This document shows positions 9,258 through 17,647 of a stretch of 64,000 nucleotides of DNA, in pieces. How positions within the stretch are numbered: the stretch's first letter is position 1; every line of letters starts with the position of its first letter. A program made the position numbers and the translations under genes. Below the pieces are notes generated by a model. The model made no database searches and was not told where the DNA came from. It saw only the letters and a list, made by a program, of their open reading frames with translations. Source of the stretch: Ponticaulis koreensis DSM 19734 (GTDB lineage Bacteria; Pseudomonadota; Alphaproteobacteria; Caulobacterales; Hyphomonadaceae); contig NZ_ATVJ01000002.1 in assembly GCF_000420665.1 (NCBI RefSeq), forward strand, positions 62,001 through 126,000, in the 5' to 3' direction.

Positions 9258-10083
9258 TAGAGATCGTGAAGGGTTGCTCTTTGTTGAGCGAGGGAATGCG
9301 TCCACGAACGGTACCGACTTCAGCCGTGTCGATTTCCGCGAGAATCACATCTTCGCCAACCGTGGTGCTCTCGGCGATAATTTGGCCCCATGGATCAATC
9401 ACAAGCGAATGGCCGAATGTTTCACGACCATCTTCGTGTAAGCCGCTCTGGGCGGGCGCGATAACATAGCTTCCTGTCTCTATAGCGCGCGCACGAAGAA
9501 GCGTATGCCAATGCGCTTCGCCCGTCACTTTAGTGAACGCGGCCGGGCAGGTGAGAATCTGTGCCCCGTTCTGTGCGAGCTGTCTGTAGAGGTGCGGAAA
9601 TCGCAGGTCATAACAGATTGAAAGGCCGAGCGTCGCATGAGGCGTCTCTGCCAGAACCGCTCTTTCACCGGGCCGATAGGTATTCGATTCGCGGTAGGTT
9701 TGACCGTCGCCGACCTCAACATCGAACATGTGAATCTTGTCATAGGTCGCAATCAGCGATCCTTCGGAGCTGATAAGGCAGGAGCGATTCGCCATTCGCT
9801 CATCATTCTCAGCCTTGAAGGCGAGAGACCCGATAAGGAGGGTAACGTTCAGGTCTTTTGCCAGATCCTGGAATGCCTTCAGCAGGGGATCTTCGGATTG
9901 GGCATAGATGGTGGCGCGTCTGTCGCCGGCCTTGATATTCATGCAGCCTGTCATTTCAGGCGTTGCGATGAATTGCGCGCCGGCACTAGCCGCGCGCTCG
10001 ATCAGGCGCGTGGCGCTTTCTAGATTTATCTGCGGATCAATACCTGTCGTCATCTGTACGCAGGCGGCAGTAAAACGTCCCAT
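9250..10083 (-). CDS. Carbon-nitrogen hydrolase family (nitrilase-fold) amidase
   Basis: 277 residues. Two ATGs are possible. GAGG directly abuts the first (10089) but lies 6 bases before the second (10083), so the second is chosen. The Glu-Lys-Cys triad of the nitrilase superfamily is present: Glu43 (in TPEMTG), Lys116 (in YDKIHMFD) and Cys157 (in SICYDLRFP). The Y-D-K-I-H-M-F-D block is typical of the Nit1/omega-amidase branch, whose members hydrolyse deaminated glutathione or alpha-ketoglutaramate. No signal peptide is seen, so it is cytoplasmic. It is a single gene, convergent with lon and followed upstream by tRNA-Asn on the same strand. Confidence 0.88.
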   Translation of the reverse strand: MGRFTAACVQMTTGIDPQINLESATRLIERAASAGAQFIATPEMTGCMNIKAGDRRATIYAQSEDPLLKAFQDLAKDLNVTLLIGSLAFKAENDERMANRSCLISSEGSLIATYDKIHMFDVEVGDGQTYRESNTYRPGERAVLAETPHATLGLSICYDLRFPHLYRQLAQNGAQILTCPAAFTKVTGEAHWHTLLRARAIETGSYVIAPAQSGLHEDGRETFGHSLVIDPWGQIIAESTTVGEDVILAEIDTAEVGTVRGRIPSLNKEQPFTISKK

Positions 10084-10157
10084 AAGCATCCTCGATAGTC
10101 TGGTTGTTCAGACTAAACGTAAGCCGCTTCTGTACAAAGTTTTGTTTTGGGAAGGGC

Positions 10158-10233
10158 TGGCTCCGCGAGTAGGACTCGAACCTACGACCGGGCGATTAAC
10201 AGTCGCCTGCTCTACCAACTGAGCTATCGCGGA
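10158..10233 (-). tRNA. tRNA-Asn (GTT)
   Basis: On the minus strand the acceptor TCCGCGA pairs with TCGCGGA, the anticodon arm GGCGA-CTGTTAA-TCGCC presents GTT, GGTTCGAG is in the T arm, and the discriminator G is followed by an encoded CCA. 76 bases. Confidence 0.97.
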
Positions 10234-10247
10234 ACAGCGAGAGGGCC

Positions 10248-10276
10248 GATATAGCCATCTGAAGTTCTGACGTCAA
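10248..10276 (-). promoter_or_regulatory. Putative promoter of tRNA-Asn
   Basis: Read on the minus strand, TTGACG (10276-10271) and TATATC (10253-10248) are spaced by 17 bases and lie 15 bases before the tRNA. Both hexamers are near the sigma-70 consensus. Confidence 0.7.
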
Positions 10277-10297
10277 ACGCCAATTTCACTTTTTTTG

Positions 10298-10327
10298 CAA
10301 AAAAAAGGGCGGGAGCGAACTCCCGCC
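10298..10327 (-). terminator. Intrinsic terminator on the minus strand, after tRNA-Cys
   Basis: On the minus strand GGCGGGAG-TTCG-CTCCCGCC, with an extra-stable TTCG loop, is followed by a run of T. It lies about 170 bases downstream of tRNA-Cys and just before the tRNA-Asn promoter, so the two tRNA genes are probably separate transcripts. The 170 bases between it and tRNA-Cys hold no gene I can see. Confidence 0.85.
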
Positions 10328-10499
10328 GAGGCGTTGGGTGATGGTGGGGTGTCTTCAAAGGAGAAGACAGTATTTAATTCCCACGATTCTCTTAACGAGA
10401 CGTAAATGGAATAAGGCGGTTCTGTGCCTATTCGTTTGCTTTAATGTTTGGAAATGTCTCAAAAACAGGGCGCATAAGGCTATAAACGTTAATGCGCTC

Positions 10500-10573
10500 T
10501 GGAGGCCCCGCCCGGAATCGAACCGGGGTACACGGATTTGCAATCCGCTGCGTCACCACTCCGCCACAGGGCC
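10500..10573 (-). tRNA. tRNA-Cys (GCA)
   Basis: On the minus strand the acceptor GGCCCTG pairs with CGGGGCC, the anticodon loop TTGCAAA presents GCA, GGTTCGAT is in the T arm, and the discriminator T (U73, the usual tRNA-Cys identity base) is followed by an encoded CCA. 74 bases. A TTGACG hexamer lies about 40 bases upstream on the same strand, without a convincing -10. Confidence 0.96.
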
Positions 10574-10744
10574 TCGGAGCAAGGGTGTCTAAATGCTCAA
10601 GTCAGACACAAACGTCAATGGATAATGCGCGATCAGGTGCATTTTTTATTGCACGTGGTTGGTGATTGGCAAACCTTGGTGCTGTAAGCTTGTTCCGTGT
10701 AAAAGCTGTGGTAAGAGCTTCACTATCAGACAGAGGTGAGTCCC

Positions 10745-11395
10745 GTGGATTTGAATATTGCCCGCCGCAAAATGATCGATTCCCAAATCCGTCCGAATGA
10801 CGTGACGGATGAGCGCGTCATTCAGGCGTTTGAAAAGGTCCAGAAGGAAAACTTCGTTCCCGGCGCTATCAGCGAACTGGCCTATTCAGAAGCGGAACTT
10901 GAGACGGTGGAGGGTCGTAAGCTCTGGCTCGCACGCGATCTCTCAAAAATGCTGCAAGCTCTGGAAGTGAAGTCTGACAATCTCGTTCTTGTTGTCGGTG
11001 CCGCAGAAGGTTACGCCTCTGCGCTGCTCAATGAGCTCGCGGACACTGTTATCGCTCTCGAAGAGAATGAAGAGGTCGTTGAGAAATCATCAGACCGGGT
11101 CGTGTCTCTGGAGCTGGATCGTATCGCATTTGTAAAAGGTAGCCTGAAAGACGGGTATCCGAGCGAAGGTCCTTATGACGTTATCTTCGTTAACGGAATG
11201 GTTGAGTACGTGCCAGATGCATGGCTCGATCAATTGTCTGTTGGCGGGCGTCTTGGTGCTGTCATTGGTGACGACCGTAATGGCCAGGCGCGTGTCTATA
11301 AGAAATCCGCCAAAGCGGTCTCTTACAACGCCGAATTCGAATGCGTTCCTCCAAAACTTCCTGAGATCGTTCAGGAGAAGGGCTTCGTATTCTAA
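10745..11395 (+). CDS. Divergent protein-L-isoaspartate O-methyltransferase-like protein
   Basis: 216 residues from the GTG at 10745, chosen because AGAGGTGA lies 5 bases upstream and the resulting 'MDLNIARRKMIDSQIRPNDV' opening fits the family; another GTG at 10736 falls inside that ribosome site. The overall fold follows PCMT. However, SAM motif I reads V-V-G-A-A-E-G-Y (83-90) instead of the G-x-G-x-G loop, and the isoaspartyl-site block G-Q-T-I-S, present in the true Pcm at 28275, is absent (here R-K-L-W-L-A-R-D). It may therefore not repair isoaspartate. It lies directly upstream of tolC and popZ, an arrangement I know from related alphaproteobacteria. Confidence 0.75.
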   Translation: MDLNIARRKMIDSQIRPNDVTDERVIQAFEKVQKENFVPGAISELAYSEAELETVEGRKLWLARDLSKMLQALEVKSDNLVLVVGAAEGYASALLNELADTVIALEENEEVVEKSSDRVVSLELDRIAFVKGSLKDGYPSEGPYDVIFVNGMVEYVPDAWLDQLSVGGRLGAVIGDDRNGQARVYKKSAKAVSYNAEFECVPPKLPEIVQEKGFVF

Positions 11396-11398
11396 TTT

Positions 11399-11419
11399 AG
11401 TGAACACTGTTCACTTTTT
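11399..11419 (+). promoter_or_regulatory. Perfect 17-base palindrome before tolC (operator or weak terminator)
   Basis: AGTGAACA-C-TGTTCACT is symmetrical over its whole length, begins 4 bases after the PCMT-like stop codon and 47 bases before the tolC start, and is followed by T. TGAACA-type palindromes are common operators of TetR-family repressors of efflux genes. Folded as RNA it would be a weak, AT-rich terminator. Both readings fit. Confidence 0.5.
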
Positions 11420-11430
11420 GCGTTTTGTAT

Positions 11431-11457
11431 GAGACACCTCTGTTTCAGAGGAGTCTC
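11431..11457 (+). promoter_or_regulatory. Leader hairpin covering the tolC ribosome binding site
   Basis: GAGACaCCTCTG and CAGAGGaGTCTC pair over 11 of 12 positions around a TTT loop. The right arm contains the AGAGGAG Shine-Dalgarno (11447-11453) of tolC. No T tract follows, so it is not a terminator; it should limit translation initiation unless opened. Confidence 0.55.
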
Positions 11458-11461
11458 GGCT

Positions 11462-12724
11462 ATGCGCTTTTCAAGCATTTTCCTAGGTGTCGCTGGTTTA
11501 GCGATCGTCCAGTCTGCACATGCGCAGACAGTTCAGGATACGATGCAGAATGCAATTCAGTATCACCCTGCCATTGAAGCGGCAGAGATTGATATTGAAC
11601 TGGCATCAGAAGCGCTGATTTCTGCGAGGGCCGCGCGGTCCATTCAAATCTCGGCAGGGGTGACGTCCCAGCTACAATCCCAATCGACAGACCGGGCGTT
11701 CGGAATTGATATTGGCGAGACCTGGGTCAATCAGGCGAGCGTGGAAGCGTCTGTGCCATTGTTCACCTCCGGTGAGATCCCTGCTGGTATTGCTCAGGCG
11801 GAGCATGCTTTGGACGCAGCGCGATATGCGTTGTCCGCACGCAGACAGGATGTTCTGGCATCTGCCATCGAGGCTCATCTCAATGTAGATTTCGCGCGGC
11901 GCGCGGTTCGCATACGGGAGCGAAACCTCGATAGGCTTCGCCGCCAGTTTGAGGCTGCCGGTGACCGTTTCGAAGCGGGTGTCGTGACACGGACCGATGT
12001 ATCTCTTGCTGAGGCGCGACTGAGAGGGGCTGAGGCGGAATTATCGGCAGCAGGGGCGGCACTAACCGCTGCATGGGCGCAGTATAGCCGTTTGACGGGG
12101 CAAGGCGAGGGAACGCTTGCCGCGGTAACTCAGAGCGATCTTAATGAGCTTCCCTCGTCACTAACTGAAGCGTTGGAACTCTTGCGCTTGCAGAACCCTA
12201 CACTGAGCCGGTTCAGCGCACTTGAGCAGCTTGCAGGCGCTGCAGTTCAGGTTGCAGAGAGCCAGAGAGGTGTTCGTGTGGAAGCGTTTGGTAGCGCTGC
12301 GCTGCAAACCGGCACATGGGATAATGATTTCAATGACAGCAATGCGGTTCTCGGTGCGCGGGCTCGTATCCCGCTCTACACAGGCGGGCGCCTCGAATCT
12401 GCAGTCCGACAGGCAAATCTGAACCGGCAGCAACTCCGCTATCAGCGAGAGGATACTCGTTTAAGCCTGACTGCTGCGCTTTCAGAGGTCTGGGCGGCTC
12501 ATATAGCTGCGCAGTCCGGGGTGGTTGCTGCGACGCAAGAGATCGAAGCGAATCGCACGGCGCTTGAAGGTGCTGAGATTGAAGTGAGTGTCGGTCTGCG
12601 TACCACACTGGATCTGCTGGATCAGGAACAGCAGCTCCTCGAATCAGAATTGCGGCTCGCCGACGCAGAGCGCAGCGTTTATGTGACAGCCAGCCGAATT
12701 CTCGCCCTATTGGGGAGTTTGTAG
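11462..12724 (+). CDS. tolC: TolC family outer-membrane efflux protein
   Basis: 420 residues from the ATG at 11462, which has AGAGGAG 8 bases upstream and opens with a clear signal peptide (cleavage after the A-H-A near residue 21). The body shows the duplicated TolC pattern of long amphipathic helices ('LNVDFARRAVRIRERNLDRL', then 'AGVVTRTDVSLAEARL', and the second-half echo 'VGLRTTLDLLDQEQQLLESE'). TolC trimers form the outer-membrane channel for type I secretion and tripartite efflux. The length is like other alphaproteobacterial TolCs. It shares a strand with the PCMT-like gene and popZ, but a palindrome and a leader hairpin in front suggest separate control. Confidence 0.9.
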   Translation: MRFSSIFLGVAGLAIVQSAHAQTVQDTMQNAIQYHPAIEAAEIDIELASEALISARAARSIQISAGVTSQLQSQSTDRAFGIDIGETWVNQASVEASVPLFTSGEIPAGIAQAEHALDAARYALSARRQDVLASAIEAHLNVDFARRAVRIRERNLDRLRRQFEAAGDRFEAGVVTRTDVSLAEARLRGAEAELSAAGAALTAAWAQYSRLTGQGEGTLAAVTQSDLNELPSSLTEALELLRLQNPTLSRFSALEQLAGAAVQVAESQRGVRVEAFGSAALQTGTWDNDFNDSNAVLGARARIPLYTGGRLESAVRQANLNRQQLRYQREDTRLSLTAALSEVWAAHIAAQSGVVAATQEIEANRTALEGAEIEVSVGLRTTLDLLDQEQQLLESELRLADAERSVYVTASRILALLGSL

Positions 12725-12853
12725 CGCGGAGTTAAGGCATCTTAACGATCCGTTATCCAAAGCAGAAAATATTTGTGTGCTGACGCAGGGGTATTCTTTA
12801 ATTATATTCCGTGTTCTTGTGAGTTTTTAACCCGATTGATTGGGACAAGGAAA

Positions 12854-13414
12854 ATGGCAGCGGACGAAGCCCAAAACGAACCGACGATGGAAGAGATTCT
12901 CGCGTCGATCCGGAAAATCATCTCTGAGGATGATGAACCTGAGCAGGAATCTGCTGTCGAAGAGTCTGCTGGCGACGACGTTCTCGAACTGGATATGGAA
13001 GCGGAGATGGAACCGGAGCCAATGATGGCCGAGGAACCAGAGCCGGAGCCGGAACCTGAGATCGAGTTTGAAGAACCGGTTATGGAAGAACCGGAGCCGG
13101 ATTTCGAAGACGACGATATCGTTGCCGTGGAAGAACCTGAGCCAATGCCAGAACCTGCTCCGGCGCCGCGCTTCACTGCGCCGCCAGCGGATGATGGTGA
13201 CGCGCTTCTGGAAGACGAAGTCGCGGGCAAAGCTGCGGGCGCGCTCGGTCAGCTTATGGGCAGCATGGCAATCGGCAATGGTGCGACGCTCGAATCTATC
13301 GTGCGCGAACTGCTTCGCCCTATGCTGAAAGAATGGCTGAACGAGAACCTTCCGGGGATCGTCGAAGCAAAAGTGGAAGAAGAAGTGAAGCGCATCAGCC
13401 GAATGGCGCGTTAA
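12854..13414 (+). CDS. popZ: PopZ-like polar organizing protein (DUF2497)
   Basis: 186 residues from the ATG at 12854 (AAGGA 3-7 bases upstream); the longer frame from 12773 is not needed. The layout is that of PopZ: a conserved N-terminal helix 'PTMEEILASIRKIISED' (10-26) that binds client proteins, a disordered linker extremely rich in Glu, Asp and Pro (about 27-125), and a C-terminal helical self-assembly region ending in 'LRPMLKEWLNENLPGIVEAK' and a basic tail. In Caulobacter PopZ forms the polar matrix that anchors ParB-bound centromeres and recruits cell-cycle kinases. The neighbours tolC and valS match the order seen in relatives. Confidence 0.92.
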   Translation: MAADEAQNEPTMEEILASIRKIISEDDEPEQESAVEESAGDDVLELDMEAEMEPEPMMAEEPEPEPEPEIEFEEPVMEEPEPDFEDDDIVAVEEPEPMPEPAPAPRFTAPPADDGDALLEDEVAGKAAGALGQLMGSMAIGNGATLESIVRELLRPMLKEWLNENLPGIVEAKVEEEVKRISRMAR

Positions 13415-13446
13415 ACTCGTCTCTGCATCTCGATTTATCAGAACGG

Positions 13447-13476
13447 GCGCGCTAGGAGACTGGCGCGCTTTTCTTT
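13447..13476 (+). terminator. Probable terminator between popZ and valS
   Basis: GCGCGC repeats at 13447-13452 and 13463-13468 pair around a ten-base loop, followed by TTTTCTTT. The stem is short but GC-only. It leaves only 11 bases before the valS start, so valS either has a leaderless start or is read through. Confidence 0.5.
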
Positions 13477-13487
13477 ATGTGGACCAT

Positions 13488-16400
13488 ATGATCGACCAAC
13501 ATTTCAACCCGACCGAGTCTGAACAACGAATCTATAAACGGTGGGAGGAGGCCAATGCCTTCGCGCCGGACATGGACAGCAGTGCTCAGCCATACTGTAT
13601 CGTGATCCCGCCGCCGAACGTCACGGGCGTTCTGCATATGGGGCATGCGCTGAACCACACGCTGCAGGATGTTCTCATCCGGTTCGAGCGCATGCGCGGA
13701 AAGAAGGTTCTCTGGCAGCCCGGTACAGACCATGCGGGCATCGCGACTCAGATGGTTGTCGAGCGCAAGCTGGCTGCTGAAGGCAATCAGGACCGCCGCT
13801 CAATGGGCCGTGAAGCCTTCATCGAAAAAGTCTGGGAATGGAAAGAAGAATCCGGCGGTAAAATCCTTGAGCAGGATAAGCGTCTTGGATCGTCTTGTGA
13901 CTGGTCACGCGAGCGCTTCACCATGGACGAAGGGCTTTCCAAGGCTGTCCTGAAGACTTTTCTCGATCTCTACAATGACGGCCTGATTTATCGCGATAAG
14001 CGCCTCGTAAACTGGGACCCGCAATTCCAGACGGCGATTTCTGACCTTGAGGTCGAGAACAAAGAAGTCGACGGCCATATGTGGCACTTCAAATACCCGC
14101 TCGCAGGTGGTGCGACGTACACATATGTCGAGAAGGACGAAGACGGAAACGTCATCCTCGAAGAAGAGCGCGACTATATTTCCATCGCTACAACACGTCC
14201 TGAAACCATGCTGGGCGACGGCGCGGTTGCTGTGCACCCGAGCGATGAGCGCTATGCATCGATTGTTGGCAAACTCTGCGAAATTCCTGTCGGACCGAAA
14301 GAGCATCGCCGTCTCATTCCGATCATCACGGATGAGTACCCTGATCCGGAATTTGGGTCTGGCGCGGTGAAGATTACCGGCGCGCATGACTTCAATGACT
14401 ATGGCGTCGCGAAACGTAATGGCATTCCTTTGTATGCGCTGCTCGACGAAGTCGCGGCTATGCGAAAAGACGGCTTGCCCTACGCGGAATCTGCTGCGAA
14501 AGCTCAGGAACGTTCAGATATCTGGATCAAGATGTTCGAGGAAGGCGATTCTCGGTTCCATTCTCCGGCGGGCAAAGACGCAGCTGGCGATGTTTCTGAG
14601 ATCAATCTGGTTCCTGAGGAATATCGTGGTCTTGATCGTTATGACTGCCGAAAGCGGGTCGTTGAGGCGATTACCGCCGAAGGTCTCGCTGTGATGATCG
14701 ATGACGGCGAGGGTGGCCAAAAGCCTCTCGTTGAGAACAAGAAGATCATGCAGCCATTTGGCGACCGGTCAGGCGTCGTGATCGAGCCAATGCTTACCGA
14801 TCAATGGTATGTTGATGCCAAAACGCTCGCGCAGCCAGCTATTAAAGCTGTGCGCGATGGTAAGACTGACTTTGTTCCTGAGAACTGGTCAAAGACATAC
14901 TTCCAATGGCTGGATAACATTGAGCCATGGTGTATTTCCCGCCAGCTGTGGTGGGGGCACCGGATACCGGCTTGGTATACAGCTGATGGTGAGATTGTCG
15001 TCGCGGAAAATGAAGAGGCTGCTTATGCAGCGGCTCGCGCCAAGCATGGTGCCGACGTTACGCTGACGCAGGATGAAGACGTTCTCGACACCTGGTTCTC
15101 TTCGGCGCTCTGGCCGTTCTCCACGCTCGGCTGGCCTGATAAGACACCAGAAGTGTCTGAATTCTATCCTGGCGCCGTGTTGATCACCGGCTTTGATATC
15201 ATCTTCTTCTGGGTAGCCCGCATGATGATGTTTGGCCTCAAATTCATGGATGAGGTCCCTTTCAAAGACGTTTATATCCATGCGCTCGTCCTCGATGAGA
15301 CTGGTAAGAAGATGTCGAAGTCCGAGGGTAACGTGCTCGACCCGATCGATATTATCGATGGTTGCGACTTGCAGGTTCTTGTAGACAAACGTCTGCGCGA
15401 TGCGCGCACGGATGATAAGGGTAAGCTTAACCAGATCGAGCAGAAGACACGTCGCCAGTTCCCGGAAGGTCTTCCGGCCTGCGGAACGGATGCGCTTCGT
15501 TTCACGCTGGCATCTCAAGCGGCGCAAGGGCGCGATATCCGCCTCTCAATTGACCGTATCGTCGGGTATCGGAACTTTGGCACGAAGCTCTGGAACGCCG
15601 CGCGTTTCTGCCAGATGAACGAATGCACGCTCTGGAAGCCTGAGGAATTCGAGCCGAAAGCGCTGACCCAGCCAATCAACCGCTGGATTGTCAGCGAGCT
15701 GTCTCAGGCAGTTCAGTCGGTAACGGCAAGTCTCGAAGGCTATCGCTTCAATGATGCGTCTATGGCGTGCTACCGGTTCATCTGGAACACGTTCTGCGAC
15801 TGGTATGTCGAGCTGATCAAACCGCTTCTGAATGGTGAAAACGAGCAGGCGAAATCCGAGACCCGCCAGACGGCCGCGTGGGTGCTCGATGAAACGTTGA
15901 AAATGCTGCACCCGTTCATGCCGTTTGTAACCGAAGAACTGTGGGACCAGCTTGCTGAATTCGGCCCGGGTCGTCCTGGCTTCCTCATGCTGCAAAGCTG
16001 GCCTGCTCTAGACGCGTCGTTTGAGGATGAATCAGCTTCCGAAGAAGTCGATTGGGTCATCGGTTTTATCACTGAAATCCGTGCTCTCCGCGGCGATCTC
16101 AATGTTCCGGCAGGTGCAAAGCTGAAGCTGGCACTTGTTGATGCCAGACAAGAAATTGTTCAGCGTGCGCGATCTTATGCGCCATTGATTGAACGTCTTG
16201 CGCGTCTCGAAAATATCGCGTTTGCAGCAGAAGTGCCTGACGGCGCAGTTCAGTTCGTCCACAGCGGTACACGCGCAGCGCTCGTTGTAAGTGATGCTCT
16301 GGATATCGAGGCTGAGAAGGCGCGTCTTACAAAAGAGCTTGCCAAAATCGACGGCGAGATCACCAAGATTGAGAAGAAGCTCGGGAATGAGAACTTCATC

Positions 16401-16511
16401 TCAAAAGCCCCTGTTGAGGTGATTGACGAACAAAAGTCCCGTCTCGCAGAGTATGTCGAGAAGAAAGACAAGCTTTCCGGTGCACTGAAAAGCTTTAAAG
16501 ATATGGCCTGA
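13488..16511 (+). CDS. valS: Valyl-tRNA synthetase
   Basis: 1007 residues from the ATG at 13488; a GTG three codons earlier is open, and neither has a good ribosome site. Class I synthetase signatures are present: the HIGH variant H-M-G-H at 50-53 (after P-P-P-N-V-T-G) and K-M-S-K-S at 608-612. Between them is the CP1 editing domain with 'TTRPETMLGD', which removes mischarged threonine. The extended segment after KMSKS (about 620-665) and the C-terminal coiled coil (about 935-1000) match bacterial ValRS of the E. coli type. It charges tRNA-Val in the cytoplasm. Confidence 0.97.
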   Translation: MIDQHFNPTESEQRIYKRWEEANAFAPDMDSSAQPYCIVIPPPNVTGVLHMGHALNHTLQDVLIRFERMRGKKVLWQPGTDHAGIATQMVVERKLAAEGNQDRRSMGREAFIEKVWEWKEESGGKILEQDKRLGSSCDWSRERFTMDEGLSKAVLKTFLDLYNDGLIYRDKRLVNWDPQFQTAISDLEVENKEVDGHMWHFKYPLAGGATYTYVEKDEDGNVILEEERDYISIATTRPETMLGDGAVAVHPSDERYASIVGKLCEIPVGPKEHRRLIPIITDEYPDPEFGSGAVKITGAHDFNDYGVAKRNGIPLYALLDEVAAMRKDGLPYAESAAKAQERSDIWIKMFEEGDSRFHSPAGKDAAGDVSEINLVPEEYRGLDRYDCRKRVVEAITAEGLAVMIDDGEGGQKPLVENKKIMQPFGDRSGVVIEPMLTDQWYVDAKTLAQPAIKAVRDGKTDFVPENWSKTYFQWLDNIEPWCISRQLWWGHRIPAWYTADGEIVVAENEEAAYAAARAKHGADVTLTQDEDVLDTWFSSALWPFSTLGWPDKTPEVSEFYPGAVLITGFDIIFFWVARMMMFGLKFMDEVPFKDVYIHALVLDETGKKMSKSEGNVLDPIDIIDGCDLQVLVDKRLRDARTDDKGKLNQIEQKTRRQFPEGLPACGTDALRFTLASQAAQGRDIRLSIDRIVGYRNFGTKLWNAARFCQMNECTLWKPEEFEPKALTQPINRWIVSELSQAVQSVTASLEGYRFNDASMACYRFIWNTFCDWYVELIKPLLNGENEQAKSETRQTAAWVLDETLKMLHPFMPFVTEELWDQLAEFGPGRPGFLMLQSWPALDASFEDESASEEVDWVIGFITEIRALRGDLNVPAGAKLKLALVDARQEIVQRARSYAPLIERLARLENIAFAAEVPDGAVQFVHSGTRAALVVSDALDIEAEKARLTKELAKIDGEITKIEKKLGNENFISKAPVEVIDEQKSRLAEYVEKKDKLSGALKSFKDMA

Positions 16512-16522
16512 TCCTTCAGGCC
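16505..16522 (+). other. Short hairpin spanning the valS stop codon
   Basis: GGCCTGA-TCCT-TCAGGCC is a perfect seven-base-pair hairpin that includes the valS stop. No T tract follows, so it is more likely a 3' mRNA stability element than a terminator. Confidence 0.35.
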
Positions 16523-16553
16523 GTATCGTCAGACATCTATTGGGGACGTAGAC

Positions 16554-17540
16554 ATGACGAATTCGGACGCACAGCAGGATGCGTTGAGAGCGCGACTGGC
16601 AGAACTGCCTAAAGACTTCGCGTATTTTGCCGATGTTTATGAAAGCGATCTGCGACCTGTTCTGGAGGCGCGTGAAGCGGAGCGGAAGAATGCTCTGGAT
16701 AGCGCTAAAAAGAACAGCGTGATCGGTATAGCTATTGCGGCAATCGCTGCAGTGATTGGCTACGGTGTCGTCAAGGTCGGAGCCGTCGGCATTATAGGCA
16801 TCATCATCGGCTTTATCGTGGCCGGTTGGGGCTATCCGAAGGTCAATGAGATTGCCAAACAGACGAAAGAATTTCTGATCACACCGATCGCAGAGCGTCT
16901 TGGGCTATCTTACAATTCCGGTGCTTCGCTTAAAGCTGAAGAGCTACTTATGCAGTCGCGTGAACTCAAAGTCGTGCCCGGCTGGGACCGTAAAGAGGTC
17001 AGCGATGAGTTTGTTGGTGAGCGCAATGGAGTTCGATTTGAATTTTTTGAGGCGCATCTCGAAGAAAAGAGAACGACCCGTACCTCCAACGGCAGGACGC
17101 AGACAACATGGGTCACCGTGTTTCGTGGCCAATGCTGGGTAATCGAGGCGCCGAAAACTTTTCACGGTACGACCCGTGTGTCTCGTGATTCAGGCTGGTT
17201 CAATGCGCTCGGCGCTATTGGGAATAGGTTCTCGCGCGCGAAACTTGAAGATCCCGTCTTTGAAAAAGCGTTTGAGGTCTACACCACAGATCAGGTGGAA
17301 TCCCGTTATCTTTTGACGCCTGATGTGATGGAAACTTTCCTCGATCTGGAGCGGCAGTTCAAAGGCGGAAAATTTCGAGCGACCTTTGACGGGAACAGAA
17401 TCTACGCGGCAATAGAAGGCGGTGATCTTTTCGAGGGCGGCGGCATGTTCAGCCGGATCGACGACCCTGAGCGTGTTGGTGACCTTTTGGCAGACATTGC
17501 GACTGTTTTTCATCTCGTTGATGTCCTCGGCAAGAAATAG
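16554..17540 (+). CDS. DUF3137-type membrane protein
   Basis: 328 residues. The N-terminal cytoplasmic helix is followed by two close membrane segments (about 55-73 and 75-93) and a soluble C-terminal part with a mixed beta pattern and a large number of Phe and Arg. The segment 'VVPGWDRKEVSDEFVGERNG' followed by 'TWVTVFRGQCWVIEAPKTFH' resembles DUF3137 proteins, which are often described as related to galanin-like or Kelch-less membrane proteins without known function. GGGGA precedes the ATG. It begins 42 bases after valS and may be cotranscribed with it. No catalytic motif is evident, so no role is given. Confidence 0.65.
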   Translation: MTNSDAQQDALRARLAELPKDFAYFADVYESDLRPVLEAREAERKNALDSAKKNSVIGIAIAAIAAVIGYGVVKVGAVGIIGIIIGFIVAGWGYPKVNEIAKQTKEFLITPIAERLGLSYNSGASLKAEELLMQSRELKVVPGWDRKEVSDEFVGERNGVRFEFFEAHLEEKRTTRTSNGRTQTTWVTVFRGQCWVIEAPKTFHGTTRVSRDSGWFNALGAIGNRFSRAKLEDPVFEKAFEVYTTDQVESRYLLTPDVMETFLDLERQFKGGKFRATFDGNRIYAAIEGGDLFEGGGMFSRIDDPERVGDLLADIATVFHLVDVLGKK

Positions 17541-17647
17541 TCACAAAATCGGTCGATTTCCTCTGTCTAACGGAAGTTGAAGCGCTTATTCAGCCTCTGG
17601 TCATTTTGGATGTGCCAGTTTGGCGTTCGAGAATGAAAGGTAGATTT

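Noticed and set aside
12732-12745. TTAA-N6-TTAA before popZ as a CtrA box
   Set aside because: The spacer is six, not seven, and there is no matching -10, so I do not call it.
13000-13160. Glu/Pro-rich repeat in popZ as a repeat element
   Set aside because: It is the known disordered linker of PopZ, not a mobile or structural DNA repeat.
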